Shown in pieces: positions 28,549 to 39,307 of a DNA stretch of 64,000 nucleotides (position 1 is the first letter of the stretch; each line of letters opens with the position of its first letter). The stretch spans positions 248,001 through 312,000 of the forward strand of contig NZ_FQZT01000001.1 of NCBI RefSeq assembly GCF_900142125.1, in the 5' to 3' direction. Position numbers and translations under genes: made by a program. The stretch is from Malonomonas rubra DSM 5091 (GTDB taxonomy: Bacteria; Desulfobacterota; Desulfuromonadia; Desulfuromonadales; Geopsychrobacteraceae). The notes beneath the pieces are model-generated. The model saw nothing but the letters and a program-made list of their open reading frames with translations, did not search any database and was not told the DNA's origin.

Positions 28549-29778
28549 TTATCCCTTTTCACGCCAATCAGCTTCAAACTTAGAGTAAGTCAAACCGTAG
28601 ATCCCATAAGCGGAAACAAAAGCATCTGCAAAAGAGTTACCAGCAGCCAATGCATCGAGGTAATCACGCAAACGGTACCAGCCATATTCGTTGAGCAGGT
28701 AGCTGACCATCGCTTGGCTTTGCTGATAGGCCAGTTTCACGTCGTCACCATTAAAGCGACTGAAAGTCCCTTCAAGTTGCTGCAGGCTGAACAGCCCCCC
28801 TTCTGCCCGGGCCCGCTCCAACAGATCTGTCTGCAGCGGCAGATATTCATCGCCAGCGTAAGTTGCCAGACCTTCATTTAACCACCCGGGCAGGTTCGCA
28901 CCGACAATATCTCGCAATAGCACATGCATATATTCGTGATAGAGCAACATACGTACAGAGTCGCCGACCTGCTGTACACCGCCAACCGGCAAACGCACTT
29001 TACCGTCGTAAAGCCCCCCGGCCCAGTCAGGAGAACCGGTCAGGTCGGAAAACTGTTGCCGGCTGTAAAGCAGTACGGCAACACGCTGTTCAGGATAATG
29101 TGCCAGCCATGAGCCAAGCTCATTATAGGCCTCTTCCAAAACGTCCAGTACAGCGTCACCTAAATCATCATTCTTTTCACCATCAAAAGTGATGACAAAA
29201 TGTCCTCCGTAGGTTTTGTCCATATCCTGCTCAACAGACAACTCGCGACGGACTTTGGCCAGCATGTCCTGTAAGACGCTGTCGTCCGGAGCAAGCTCAG
29301 AAGCAGCTTCAAGCACATCAGTCGCTTCATAGAGGCGGTCTGTGAAATAGAAAATTTCGCCCAGATAACGGAGGATCTGCGCATCCGGCTCCCCCATCGC
29401 ACGTGCTTCCTGAAGTTCGATCTCTGCCTCGTCATACAGTTTTTGCCGATAGAAGCCGACCCCGCGCAAGACCCAGCACTCACGTCTATCAGCGAAACGC
29501 TCGGCCTCGTACATCAAATCAGTCAACTCGTCGTATTCGTGACGCTGCAGAAAAAAACCAGCGGTAGCAAGGTAAGCGTTGACCAGGTTCTGACGCAGGG
29601 ACTCCACATGCGGCGCAGTAGAGGTCGCTTTTTTCAACAGCTCTATCCCCTCAAGGTAGCGCCCTTCTTCCAACAACTCCACCGCACTGTTATTCAATTG
29701 CAATGGGCTCTGCGCACCAACAAAGGTGACAGAGCCCAGCAAAAGAAAAACAGCAACAAACAGTAGAGGCGGTTTCAC
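28549..29778 (-). CDS. Secreted TPR protein with gluzincin (peptidase MA-like) domain
   Basis: A 409-residue protein with signal peptide (to about residue 22, GSVTFVGA), TPR-type repeats (about 25-180), and a C-terminal gluzincin metallopeptidase domain with HEYMH at 281-285 and the third zinc ligand E302 in GWLNEGLATY. The HExxH...E geometry is that of the peptidase MA family (Pfam Peptidase_MA_2). It is predicted to be a periplasmic zinc protease; substrate unknown. GTG start overlaps the stop of the CysZ-like gene (GTGA), so translation is coupled. Confidence 0.85.
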   Translation of the reverse strand: MKPPLLFVAVFLLLGSVTFVGAQSPLQLNNSAVELLEEGRYLEGIELLKKATSTAPHVESLRQNLVNAYLATAGFFLQRHEYDELTDLMYEAERFADRRECWVLRGVGFYRQKLYDEAEIELQEARAMGEPDAQILRYLGEIFYFTDRLYEATDVLEAASELAPDDSVLQDMLAKVRRELSVEQDMDKTYGGHFVITFDGEKNDDLGDAVLDVLEEAYNELGSWLAHYPEQRVAVLLYSRQQFSDLTGSPDWAGGLYDGKVRLPVGGVQQVGDSVRMLLYHEYMHVLLRDIVGANLPGWLNEGLATYAGDEYLPLQTDLLERARAEGGLFSLQQLEGTFSRFNGDDVKLAYQQSQAMVSYLLNEYGWYRLRDYLDALAAGNSFADAFVSAYGIYGLTYSKFEADWREKG

Positions 29779-30557
29779 TCGGAAGCCTCGCGGGGGAAGT
29801 CACACCAGAGCAGGGTTGCACCGACAACCGCCAGCGGGATGCAGAAAAATTGCACGAAAGGAATCGTCAACAGACAGAAAATGCCGCAGCCGTAACCAAT
29901 CATCAGAACCGGGCGTTTCGTGATGTAACGACGCTGCTGGGTGAAGGTAAGCTGCTTGCGCATCAGGACAAAAGCCATGTACTCGACGACGAGAAAAAAC
30001 AGGGTGAACATCGGTGCCAGCACAGCATAAATCATCGAGCCAACACCGGGAATCAGGTTGATCCCCAGCAGCAGCACCATGCAGATAATAAACACCGACA
30101 TTTTCTTGATTTCGACAAAGATCGAGTTCTTCGCTTCTTTCCAGAAACGGCCAACGCTGAACCGCTCGTCCGGCTTCCGCCCGACCTTCAATGCCTCGAC
30201 ATGCTCTGACAGCAGTTCGTTAAAAGGTGATGCGATCAAGTTACCAACCACGGTAAAGGTGAAAAACACCACCACGCTGGTCAGCAGCATTGCCACTGTC
30301 CAGGCCAGATAATAGAGCGCAGCGCCATACCAGACCTCCGTATTCGGCGCGTAGGTTTCCAGCAATCCCTGAAACAGATCGAGTCCGTAATAGACTGAAA
30401 TGGAAAACACCAACACATTGATGGCGAATGGGATCGCCAAGTATCTCAGCAGTCCCGGACGCTTGCTGAGGAATTTCGCCGCCCGTAGCGGGTAACTGAA
30501 ACCACGAGTAAAACCGGCCACCGGCTTAATGGTGGCAGAGGCAACTTTGCCGATCAT
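29775..30557 (-). CDS. CysZ/EI24-family integral membrane protein
   Basis: A 260-residue polytopic protein of the EI24 (DUF540, CysZ-like) family: start TRGFSYPLRAAKFLSKRPGLLRYLAIPFAINVLVF, FNELLSEHVEALKVGRKP and a C-terminal YGCGIFCLLTIPFVQFFCIPLAVVGATLLW. E. coli CysZ imports sulfate; many members away from cysteine genes have no proven role. Its neighbours here give no hint of sulfate assimilation. ATG overlaps the epimerase stop (ATGA). Confidence 0.82.
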   Translation of the reverse strand: MIGKVASATIKPVAGFTRGFSYPLRAAKFLSKRPGLLRYLAIPFAINVLVFSISVYYGLDLFQGLLETYAPNTEVWYGAALYYLAWTVAMLLTSVVVFFTFTVVGNLIASPFNELLSEHVEALKVGRKPDERFSVGRFWKEAKNSIFVEIKKMSVFIICMVLLLGINLIPGVGSMIYAVLAPMFTLFFLVVEYMAFVLMRKQLTFTQQRRYITKRPVLMIGYGCGIFCLLTIPFVQFFCIPLAVVGATLLWCDFPREASE

Positions 30558-31429
30558 TCTTCCTCCCGACAGACTTTCAATCCATCCTGCAGGGTTGGGA
30601 ACTGCAGGGTAATATTCAATTTATCCAGCATCTTTCGATTCGACATCCGCCGTGACTCTTTCTGATAAGAAAGCATCAGCGGATTCATGACTTTTTCAGC
30701 TTGAGCCATCGATATTTGCTTCGGTCTTTCCAGCGCATAAAGGTCGGCTACGGCGAGGAAATAATCGGTCATGCTGCTCTCCTGACCGTCGCAGACGTTG
30801 AAGATATCACCATGCTCGCCACGCTCCATCGCTGCCAGGCATACCTGCACCAAGTCGAAAGCGTGAATCCGGTTGGTAAAAGAGGCATCTTCCGGCAACA
30901 GCACCGGGTGGCCCTGCACAATGCGTGCAACCGGCAAGCGCCCCGGCCCGTAAATTCCCGTGACACGCAGGATGACCAGTTCGAAACCAAGCTTTTCCGC
31001 TTGCTCCATCAGCTGGTTTTCTGCGCTGGCACGCCGCATCGCTCTTGCTGTCTGTGGGTTGATCGGCCGATCTTCCGTCACCACCTCACCGCCACAGTCG
31101 CCATACACTCCGCTAGTGCTGATGTAAACCAGCTTCTTCGGTGTATTTTCCGGTGAAAGCTGGCGACAGAAATTAAGCATGCGATAGTCGCTTTTGCCAC
31201 CACCCTGCGGAGGCATGAAATAAAACACTTGCTTCCCGCTGCATGGAAGTTTGGGCGCATCTTCCTGATAATCAAAATTCCCGACAACGGTGGAGAAACC
31301 TTTTTCTTGCAATTCGCTTGCACGTTCTTCGGTTTTTGCTGTTGCCGTAACCTGTGCGCCCTGCTCGAGGAGGATTTTTCCGACTCTATTGCCGATATCA
31401 CCGCAACCGACGATTAAATAGTGCTGCAC
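30554..31429 (-). CDS. NAD(P)-dependent epimerase/dehydratase-like protein (extended SDR, YeeZ type)
   Basis: A 291-residue Rossmann protein: GCGDIGNRVG at residues 8-17 binds the cofactor, then DYQEDA, YISTSGVYGDCGGEVVTEDRPI and LRVTGIYGPGRLP. These are features of extended/atypical SDRs of the YeeZ family, in which the usual YxxxK pair is not kept. The substrate is unknown. GTG start with GGAG eight bases upstream, 11 bases after pepN. Confidence 0.85.
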   Translation of the reverse strand: MQHYLIVGCGDIGNRVGKILLEQGAQVTATAKTEERASELQEKGFSTVVGNFDYQEDAPKLPCSGKQVFYFMPPQGGGKSDYRMLNFCRQLSPENTPKKLVYISTSGVYGDCGGEVVTEDRPINPQTARAMRRASAENQLMEQAEKLGFELVILRVTGIYGPGRLPVARIVQGHPVLLPEDASFTNRIHAFDLVQVCLAAMERGEHGDIFNVCDGQESSMTDYFLAVADLYALERPKQISMAQAEKVMNPLMLSYQKESRRMSNRKMLDKLNITLQFPTLQDGLKVCREEE

Positions 31430-31440
31430 TCGCGGGGCTC

Positions 31441-34080
31441 CTAACTCAGGCTTTTACTGACAATTTCGTAAAGATCTTTTGACAGCTCCGCTGCCTGCAT
31501 CCGAACCAACTCCGCCTTCATCAACTCCCGACGATGCGGCTCCAACCGTTTCCAGCGGGTAAAAGGCCCAGCCATCCGCGCTGCAACCTGCGGGTTTTTT
31601 TGATCAAGAAGTAGAACCTGATCTGCTAAAAACCGGTACCCCGCACCATCACCACGGTGAAAGGCCCCAAGGTTCTGGGTAAAAGCTCCAACCAGAGAAC
31701 GGAAACGGTTCGGGTTGCTCATACTGAATGCCGGATGACGCAACAGAAGCTCAACTTCTGCAAATACTTGCGGCTGGTGCGACATCGCCTGTACGCTGAA
31801 CCACTTATCGATCAGCAGCGGGTGCTCCTGCCAGCGCTGGTAAAAATCATTTATCACCGCCAGCCGATCCTGCGCCGGGTTATCAACCATCACGGCGAAA
31901 GCTGCCAGGCGATCCGTCATGTTCTGCGACTTATAGTATTGCTCCAGGCAGAGATCTGTCATCCTCTGATCGTGCAGCTCCATCAGCAACGTCAAGCAAA
32001 AATTACGCAGACTGCGACGCCCGACCGCTTGCGGGTCAAGACTGTATTCCCCGTCATCGGCACATTCCTGGTAACGCTCCATCAATGCAGCCTGGCACTC
32101 GCTGCCGAGTTGCCAGCGGGCACGGTCACGAACTTCCCTGACAGCTTGCGGATTGCATTCCTCTAGCTGATCAGAGAGGTACTGCTCACTTGGCAGTGTC
32201 AGCAGCTGAGTCAGTAAACTCATATCGGCCTGCCGATCCTCCAACGCATGCCGCCAGGCACAGATAAACTTCGGACTGAGAACAAACTGCCGCCCCTCTT
32301 CCAGATCACTCAGCATGCGCAGCAGCTCTTTCAGCGCCAGTGTCTGCCCCGCTTCCCAGCGATTGAATGAATCAGCGTCGTGTGCCATGCGGAATGCCAG
32401 CTCATCGTCGCTGAAATCAGCTTTCAGTCGAACCGGCGCCGAAAAGCCGCGAAGGGGTGAAAGAATCGGTTGTTCCTTTAAGCCGATAAAAGTAAAACTC
32501 TGCTCTTTTTCACAGAGTTCCAGCACTCGCGTGGTTGCTCCCGCACTATCTTCTCCCTCCAGCTGCAACGGGATATCGCTGCCATCAGCAGCCAGCAAGC
32601 CAACCGCCAGCGGAATCTGAAACGGTTGCTTCTGCTCCGCTTCAGGTGTCGGCGGACAGTGCTGCACCATGTCGAGACGCAGGCTTTTTGCCTGTTCATC
32701 ATAATGACTGCGGATCAGCACTTGCGGCGTCCCTGCCTGAGAATACCAAAGTTTGAACTGTGACAGGTCGCGCTGGCCAGCGGCCTCCATCGCCCTGACG
32801 AAATCATCGCAGGTCGCAGCATCACCATCGTGCCGTTTGAGGTAGAGCTTGACACCATCGACAAACTTTTCTTCGCCGAGCAGGGTCCGCATCATGCGGA
32901 TCACTTCTGCTCCCTTGTTATAGACGGTCATTGTGTAGAAATTGTTAATTTCGACGTAGGAGGCGGGGCGCACCGGGTGGGCCATCGGTCCGGCATCTTC
33001 CGGAAACTGGTGTTGACGCAGGATACGCACATCGTCGATACGACAGACAGCTGCCGAATTCATATCGGCAGAAAACTGCTGGTCGCGATAGACCGTCAGC
33101 CCTTCTTTCAAACTGAGCTGGAACCAGTCGCGGCAGGTCACCCGGTTGCCGGTCCAGTTATGGAAATACTCGTGAGCAATGACCGATTCAACACCAAGAT
33201 AATCAGCATCGGTCGCTGTCTCAGGGTGGGCCAGAACATACTTGGAATTAAATACGTTCAGACCCTTGTTTTCCATCGCGCCCATATTGAAGTCATCAAC
33301 AGCGACGATCATGTAGCGATCGAGATCGTACTCCAGATCAAAGACATCTTCGTCCCACTTCATCGATTTCTTCAACGAGAGCATGGCGTGATCACAAAAA
33401 TCCTTGTTCCGTTCCTCGACAAAAATCTGCAGCAGCACATCACGTCCGGATCTGGTTTTGTAGCTATCCTCGATACAAACCAGATCCCCGGCAACAAGTG
33501 CAAACAGGTAGCTCGGTTTCGGGAAGGGATCTTCCCACTCAGCATAGTGATGACCGTTTTCCAACTCACCCTCGGCGATCAGATTACCGTTACTCAGCAG
33601 AACCGGGTATTTCTTCTCCGCCTCAATACGAACACGGAATTTCGCCATCACGTCTGGGCGGTCAGGATAAAAGGTGATTTTACGGAAGCCATGCGCCTCG
33701 CACTGGGTGCAAAAGTTTCCACTCGACTGGTAAAGCCCTTCCAGGGAGGTATTGCCAGCCGGGTCAATTTTCGTTTCGATCTCCAGACAGAACTTTTCCG
33801 GGACCGCAAAAATAGTCACCCCCTCCGCGTCAAGCTGGTAATTATCGCCCGACAAGGTTTTACCATCCAGCACAACGCTGATCAGTTCCATGCTGTTGCC
33901 ATCAAGGCGTAAGGGTTCCGGTTCCGTACGATCTAAGTTACGGCTCATCTGCAATTTAGATCGCACCAGCGTCGCCGAAGGTTCCAGCTGAAAAGTCAGC
34001 TGAACCTGATCAACCAAGTAGGCGGGGGTTTTATAATCTTCAAGGTGAATAGCTTCAGGAGCTTTCGTATTTGCGGCCAT
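31441..34080 (-). CDS. pepN: Aminopeptidase N (M1 zinc metallopeptidase)
   Basis: An 879-residue M1-family aminopeptidase: GAMEN at 267-271, HEYFH at 303-307 and third zinc ligand E326 (SLKEGLTVYRD), followed by the DUF3458/ARM-like C-terminal domains (QVLIRSHYDEQAKSLRLDMVQHCPPTP) typical for E. coli PepN. It removes N-terminal residues from peptides in the cytoplasm. First gene of a probable operon with the epimerase, the CysZ-like protein and the TPR peptidase. AGGA lies nine bases before the ATG. Confidence 0.96.
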   Translation of the reverse strand: MAANTKAPEAIHLEDYKTPAYLVDQVQLTFQLEPSATLVRSKLQMSRNLDRTEPEPLRLDGNSMELISVVLDGKTLSGDNYQLDAEGVTIFAVPEKFCLEIETKIDPAGNTSLEGLYQSSGNFCTQCEAHGFRKITFYPDRPDVMAKFRVRIEAEKKYPVLLSNGNLIAEGELENGHHYAEWEDPFPKPSYLFALVAGDLVCIEDSYKTRSGRDVLLQIFVEERNKDFCDHAMLSLKKSMKWDEDVFDLEYDLDRYMIVAVDDFNMGAMENKGLNVFNSKYVLAHPETATDADYLGVESVIAHEYFHNWTGNRVTCRDWFQLSLKEGLTVYRDQQFSADMNSAAVCRIDDVRILRQHQFPEDAGPMAHPVRPASYVEINNFYTMTVYNKGAEVIRMMRTLLGEEKFVDGVKLYLKRHDGDAATCDDFVRAMEAAGQRDLSQFKLWYSQAGTPQVLIRSHYDEQAKSLRLDMVQHCPPTPEAEQKQPFQIPLAVGLLAADGSDIPLQLEGEDSAGATTRVLELCEKEQSFTFIGLKEQPILSPLRGFSAPVRLKADFSDDELAFRMAHDADSFNRWEAGQTLALKELLRMLSDLEEGRQFVLSPKFICAWRHALEDRQADMSLLTQLLTLPSEQYLSDQLEECNPQAVREVRDRARWQLGSECQAALMERYQECADDGEYSLDPQAVGRRSLRNFCLTLLMELHDQRMTDLCLEQYYKSQNMTDRLAAFAVMVDNPAQDRLAVINDFYQRWQEHPLLIDKWFSVQAMSHQPQVFAEVELLLRHPAFSMSNPNRFRSLVGAFTQNLGAFHRGDGAGYRFLADQVLLLDQKNPQVAARMAGPFTRWKRLEPHRRELMKAELVRMQAAELSKDLYEIVSKSLS

Positions 34081-34178
34081 AATATTTTATCCTGATTGGG
34101 AATGAAGCCCGATAGATTCAGTGAAGTTTTGATGATAGCACCTTTCAACCCGATCCGGGTAGCGTGGTGCCGAAAAGA

Positions 34179-34232
34179 AAAACGGGCTGTCAGCAAAGAA
34201 CTTTTTCAACTCCCCCTGCTGCAACCCGTTTT
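34179..34232 (-). terminator. Candidate terminator after pssA
   Basis: A two-part stem: AAAACGGG (34179-34186) with CCCGTTTT (34225-34232), and CAGCA (34191-34195) with TGCTG (34217-34221); the minus strand continues TTCTTTTCGG. The loop is 21 bases. Confidence 0.5.
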
Positions 34233-34249
34233 GTCGTCTTAAGCTTGAA

Positions 34250-35035
34250 TCAGCTCTCGCTTGCCGACTCCGCCCGTTGTGATTTTATTTTCCGCCGTCG
34301 ATAGAGCGCTTCGATCGGGCCTGAAATCATGTAAACCATGCCGATGATAAACAGCATAATTTCAGGCTTGGCGACGATCAGAATCATAGCCATGATCGCC
34401 CCAACCAGCATCATGAACGGCTGCCGCTTAAACAGCTCAGGGTCTTTGAGCGAGAAATACTTGATGTTGCTGACCATCAGAAATGCGAGGGCAAACACCA
34501 GGATCACCACGGAAACCTTTTTGATCGTTCCGGTTCCGCCCAATTCGTAAAACAGCAGGACGCAGGTGGCAACAATTCCCGCCGCCGCAGGAATTGGCAG
34601 GCCGACAAACCGCTTCGATTCGACCGTTGACACCTGGACGTTGAAGCGCGCCAGGCGCAGGGCCCCACAGATAACAAACAGGAAAGCCGCCAGCCAACCG
34701 AGCTTGCCAAAAGGCTGCAGCGCCCAGGTATACATGAGGACGCCCGGTGCAACGCCGAAAGAGATGACATCTGCCAACGAATCGAGCTCGACACCAAACT
34801 TGCTGGTTGTCCCAGTCAGTCGCGCCACCTTCCCGTCGAGGCCGTCGAAAACACCGGCCAGCAGGATAAACCAGGCGGCGCGGGCAAAATTACCGTCTGT
34901 GGTGGCGATAATGGCGTAAAAGCCGGCAAAGATCCCGCCGGCGGTCACCAGGTTCGGCAGCAGGTAAACCCCCTTGCGCAGGTTATCCCGCTTGTAGCTT
35001 CTCATGCAGTCGTTGTTTACAGGTTCGTCATTCAA
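34250..35035 (-). CDS. pssA: CDP-diacylglycerol--serine O-phosphatidyltransferase
   Basis: A 261-residue membrane enzyme. The CDP-alcohol phosphotransferase motif is complete: DGLDGKVARLTGTTSKFG followed by VELDSLADVISFG. It makes phosphatidylserine from CDP-diacylglycerol and serine, which the upstream Psd then decarboxylates to phosphatidylethanolamine. The TTG start overlaps the psd stop by four bases (TTGA), with GGGGA upstream; an internal ATG at codon 11 is less likely. Last gene of the ilv-psd-pssA run. Confidence 0.94.
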   Translation of the reverse strand: MNDEPVNNDCMRSYKRDNLRKGVYLLPNLVTAGGIFAGFYAIIATTDGNFARAAWFILLAGVFDGLDGKVARLTGTTSKFGVELDSLADVISFGVAPGVLMYTWALQPFGKLGWLAAFLFVICGALRLARFNVQVSTVESKRFVGLPIPAAAGIVATCVLLFYELGGTGTIKKVSVVILVFALAFLMVSNIKYFSLKDPELFKRQPFMMLVGAIMAMILIVAKPEIMLFIIGMVYMISGPIEALYRRRKIKSQRAESASES

Positions 35036-35676
35036 GGCAGTGTCCCCAATACAGTTTCGCCGGCGACAGTCTTTTCGCCGAGCCTGATTGTCACGTCACT
35101 GCCATTCGGGAAATAGATATCGACCCGTGATCCGAAACGGATCAGACCGTAACGCATACCTGTTTTAAGCATATCGCCGATGACCGGGTAAGTAACAATG
35201 CGGCGCGCAACCAGTCCGGCAATCTGCACGAACAGAATACGGCTCCCCTTATCCGTCTCCAGCAAAATACCACCCTGTTCATTGCACTTGGCAGCCTTAT
35301 CGAGAGAGGCATTGAGGAACTGGCCCTTCTGATAGTACATTTCGACCACTTTGCCGCTGCAGGGCGCACGGTTGACATGCACATTGAAGACATTCATGAA
35401 AATGCTGACCTTGGTCACCCTCTCCTTGAAGTAGCGCGGTTCTTCCGTATCGCCGACAAAGATGACTTTTCCATCCGCCGGAGCGATGACCAGATCATCT
35501 CCTTCCGGGACGACCCGTTCCGGGTTGCGGAAAAAATAGACCGTGAACAGAGTGAGCAACAAGGCCAGGAAGGTCAGGAAACCCCAACCGATCATGGCAA
35601 ATACCAGCGTGACAAAGCCGAACAGTCCTATAAAAGGATAGCCTTCGACGGCAATCGGTTTGTTTTGATTTTTCAT
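35032..35676 (-). CDS. psd: Phosphatidylserine decarboxylase proenzyme (short, PSD-A type)
   Basis: A 214-residue proenzyme. The self-cleavage site is RFGSRVDIYFP near the C terminus; the Ser becomes the pyruvoyl group. Two N-terminal membrane segments (IGLFGFVTLVFAMIGWGFLTFLALLLTLF), IAPADGKVIFVGD and the MNVFNVHVNRAP motif identify the family. Its short size is that of the archaetidylserine-decarboxylase-like group found in Geobacter. An in-frame TTG 15 bases upstream is an alternative start. Confidence 0.94.
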   Translation of the reverse strand: MKNQNKPIAVEGYPFIGLFGFVTLVFAMIGWGFLTFLALLLTLFTVYFFRNPERVVPEGDDLVIAPADGKVIFVGDTEEPRYFKERVTKVSIFMNVFNVHVNRAPCSGKVVEMYYQKGQFLNASLDKAAKCNEQGGILLETDKGSRILFVQIAGLVARRIVTYPVIGDMLKTGMRYGLIRFGSRVDIYFPNGSDVTIRLGEKTVAGETVLGTLP

Positions 35677-35759
35677 CTTTTCATCCCGCAAAAAGGAAAA
35701 AGGGCAATCGTTTAACGACCGACCTTTTTACCACAAACAAATGAAATTGTTTAGCCGAA

Positions 35760-36800
<1,041 letters not shown>

Positions 36801-36935
36801 TTATCCCGCCCGGCACGTCATAAAGTCGCCTCAGAGCAGGTTTGGTGACAAAACGGTTGCCACTTATAACACAGAGCTATCCGCGAGGCAAAGTCTTAAA
36901 CACCGGCAACTTAACAACCGTTTGGCTTGATCAAA

Positions 36936-37427
36936 CTAACCGGTCACCCCTTTTGCACCCCGCCCCATAACGATCGGGCCGGAACGAACGATCTCCTTGA
37001 TTCCCATCGGCCGCAGCAGCTCAATCAGGCCATCAATTTTGGCCGGCGCGCCGGTAATCTGCACGGTGTATGACTTCGGTGTTACATCGACAACGTTGGC
37101 GCGGAAAATATCGACAATCCGCAGCGCTTCGGCGCGCTGATCCGCTTCTGCTGTTACTTTGATCAAAGCCAGTTCACGCTCGACATATTGCTCGCCGGTA
37201 AAATCAACCACCTTGATGGTCGAAATCAGCTTGTTCAGCTGTTTGTTGATCTGCTCCAGAATGCGATCATCGCCACGGGTCACCAGTGTCATCCGTGAAA
37301 TATTCGGCTCCAGAGTCGGTGCCACCGACAGACTCTCTATATTGAAACCACGTCCGGAAAACAGACCGGAAATACGCGAGAGAACACCGAACTCATTCTC
37401 CACCAACACAGAAATTGTATGCTTCAT
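36936..37427 (-). CDS. ilvH: Acetolactate synthase, small (regulatory) subunit
   Basis: A 163-residue subunit with N-terminal ACT domain (HTISVLVENEFGVLSRISGLFSGRGFNIESLSV) and the C-terminal ALS_ss domain (ITGAPAKIDGLIELLRPMGIKEIVRSG). It confers valine feedback control on IlvB. GAGAGGA precedes the ATG. It follows ilvB by 37 bases. Confidence 0.96.
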   Translation of the reverse strand: MKHTISVLVENEFGVLSRISGLFSGRGFNIESLSVAPTLEPNISRMTLVTRGDDRILEQINKQLNKLISTIKVVDFTGEQYVERELALIKVTAEADQRAEALRIVDIFRANVVDVTPKSYTVQITGAPAKIDGLIELLRPMGIKEIVRSGPIVMGRGAKGVTG

Positions 37428-37464
37428 TGCAAAATCCTCTCTATCTTAAAAAATCTGACCGACG

Positions 37465-39162
37465 CTAGGACGCCAGCACCATTTCGTGAATGCCCTTACC
37501 GGCCGGGACCATCGGCAATACATTTTCTTCGCGCGAAATCTTGAATTCCATCAGGACGGGTCCCGGGATTTCCAGCGCTTTTTTGATGGTCGCCTCAACA
37601 TCACCAACCTTGTCGCATTGAAGACCCGCAGCGCCGTAAGCTTCTGCTAGTTTGATGAAATCGATCGGCAGTTCCATGACCGTCTGACTGTAGCGCTTAT
37701 CAAAGAACATTTGCTGCCACTGACGCACCATACCGAGATAATTGTTGTTGAGAATGACGATTTTCACCGGCAGTTTGTACTGCACCAGGGTCGCCAGTTC
37801 CTGCGAGTTCATCTGGAAAGACCCGTCACCGGAGATATCGACCACCTGCCGCTCAGGGTACGCGACCTGAGCGCCAAGTGCCGCAGGCAGGCCGTAACCC
37901 ATGGTACCGAGTCCTCCGGATGTCAGGAATGTGCGTGGCTGACGGAACTGAAAAAACTGCGCTGTCCACATTTGATGCTGGCCGACCTCAGTGGTAATGA
38001 TGGCGTCATCTTCTGTCAGCTCGCGAACCTTCTCAATAACGAACTGCGGCTTGATGGTTGATTCGGAGTGCTTGTAAGCCATCGGGTGCTTCTGCTTCCA
38101 CTCATCGACCGTTTCGCGCCACTCCGTGGTTTTACTGACCAGTTTCTGCAATTCATCCGGCTTTTCAGCCAGGGCAGCTCCCAACTGGCTGAGAACATCC
38201 TTCAGATCGCCAACGATCGGCAAATCAACGGCAACGTTCTTCTTGATCGAGGTCGGATCAATATCGATGTGGATGACTTTTGCTTTCTTGGCAAAGGCAT
38301 CGATACGACCGGTAACGCGATCATCAAAACGGGCACCGATCGCGACCAGCAGGTCACATTCGGTCACAGCCATGTTGGCGTAAAAAGTCCCATGCATACC
38401 GAGCATACCCAGCGCTAACGCGTGGTCCTGAGGGAAGCCGGACATCGCCATCAGGGTTGTGGTCACCGGGGTCTGGGTCATTTCGGTAAGCTTGACCAGT
38501 TCTTCGTTAGCGGCTGACAGGTTGATACCACCGCCGACATAGAAAACCGGGCGTTTCGCATCCAGCAGCATTTTGGCGGCTTTACTGATCTGCCGCTTAT
38601 TGCCGGTATAGGTTGGTTTATAACCGCGTAAGCTGACTTTATCCGGATACTTGAATTTATATTTCGTGACCTGGATGTCTTTCGGCAGATCAATCAGAAC
38701 CGGGCCTGGACGCCCAGTGCGGGCAATATAGAAGGCCTCCTTGATAGTCCGTGCCAGATCCTTGATATCCTGCACAAGGAAGTTGTGTTTTGTGCAGGGG
38801 CGGGTAATACCGCACATATCCGCTTCCTGAAAAGCGTCGTTGCCAATCAACGGGGTCGGAACCTGGCCGGTGATCACCACCATCGGAATCGAGTCCATGT
38901 AGGCTGTTGCAATACCGGTAACTGTATTGGTCGCCCCAGGGCCACTGGTCGCGATCACCACGCCGACCTTGCCGGTGCAGCGGGCATAACCATCAGCAGC
39001 ATGAACAGCGGCCTGTTCATGCCGAGTCAGGACATGCTCAATCGGCGAATCGAAAAGATCGTCATAGATATTGATGACAGCGCCGCCGGGATAACCGAAC
39101 ACGGTATCGACGCCCTCTTTCTGCAAACTCTCCAGTAAAATCTGCGATCCGGTCAGTTCCAC
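37465..39162 (-). CDS. ilvB: Acetolactate synthase, large (catalytic) subunit
   Basis: A 565-residue ThDP enzyme: [14 protein letters not shown] and [14 protein letters not shown] (catalytic Glu about residue 49), FAD-related central domain, and the ThDP/Mg motif [18 protein letters not shown]...[13 protein letters not shown]. It condenses pyruvate with pyruvate or 2-oxobutyrate. GTG start after AGGAGG. A 14-bp hairpin lies upstream, between ilvD and ilvB. Confidence 0.97.
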   Translation of the reverse strand: MELTGSQILLESLQKEGVDTVFGYPGGAVINIYDDLFDSPIEHVLTRHEQAAVHAADGYARCTGKVGVVIATSGPGATNTVTGIATAYMDSIPMVVITGQVPTPLIGNDAFQEADMCGITRPCTKHNFLVQDIKDLARTIKEAFYIARTGRPGPVLIDLPKDIQVTKYKFKYPDKVSLRGYKPTYTGNKRQISKAAKMLLDAKRPVFYVGGGINLSAANEELVKLTEMTQTPVTTTLMAMSGFPQDHALALGMLGMHGTFYANMAVTECDLLVAIGARFDDRVTGRIDAFAKKAKVIHIDIDPTSIKKNVAVDLPIVGDLKDVLSQLGAALAEKPDELQKLVSKTTEWRETVDEWKQKHPMAYKHSESTIKPQFVIEKVRELTEDDAIITTEVGQHQMWTAQFFQFRQPRTFLTSGGLGTMGYGLPAALGAQVAYPERQVVDISGDGSFQMNSQELATLVQYKLPVKIVILNNNYLGMVRQWQQMFFDKRYSQTVMELPIDFIKLAEAYGAAGLQCDKVGDVEATIKKALEIPGPVLMEFKISREENVLPMVPAGKGIHEMVLAS

Positions 39163-39207
39163 CTGATCCTCCTCTAAAGTCGTCTCTCTGAATCAGCATA
39201 TATAAGA

Positions 39208-39241
39208 CACCGGCAGTGAATATGATGATTCACTGCCGGTG
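39208..39241 (-). terminator. Hairpin between ilvD and ilvB (terminator or attenuator)
   Basis: A 14-bp perfect stem (CACCGGCAGTGAAT / ATTCACTGCCGGTG) with an ATGATG loop. On the minus strand it is followed by TCTTATATA, a poor U-tract. It could end part of the ilvD transcript or protect the ilvB mRNA 5' end. Confidence 0.5.
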
Positions 39242-39307
39242 GTAAAGAAGGGAGTTTAACGCCCTGAAGATATAAAAATCAATATAGTTTCGAAACTTTG
39301 TTTGATT

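Noticed and set aside
32830-33912. A 360-codon open frame antisense to pepN
   Set aside because: Shadow of a certain gene; composition only reflects reverse-complement codons.
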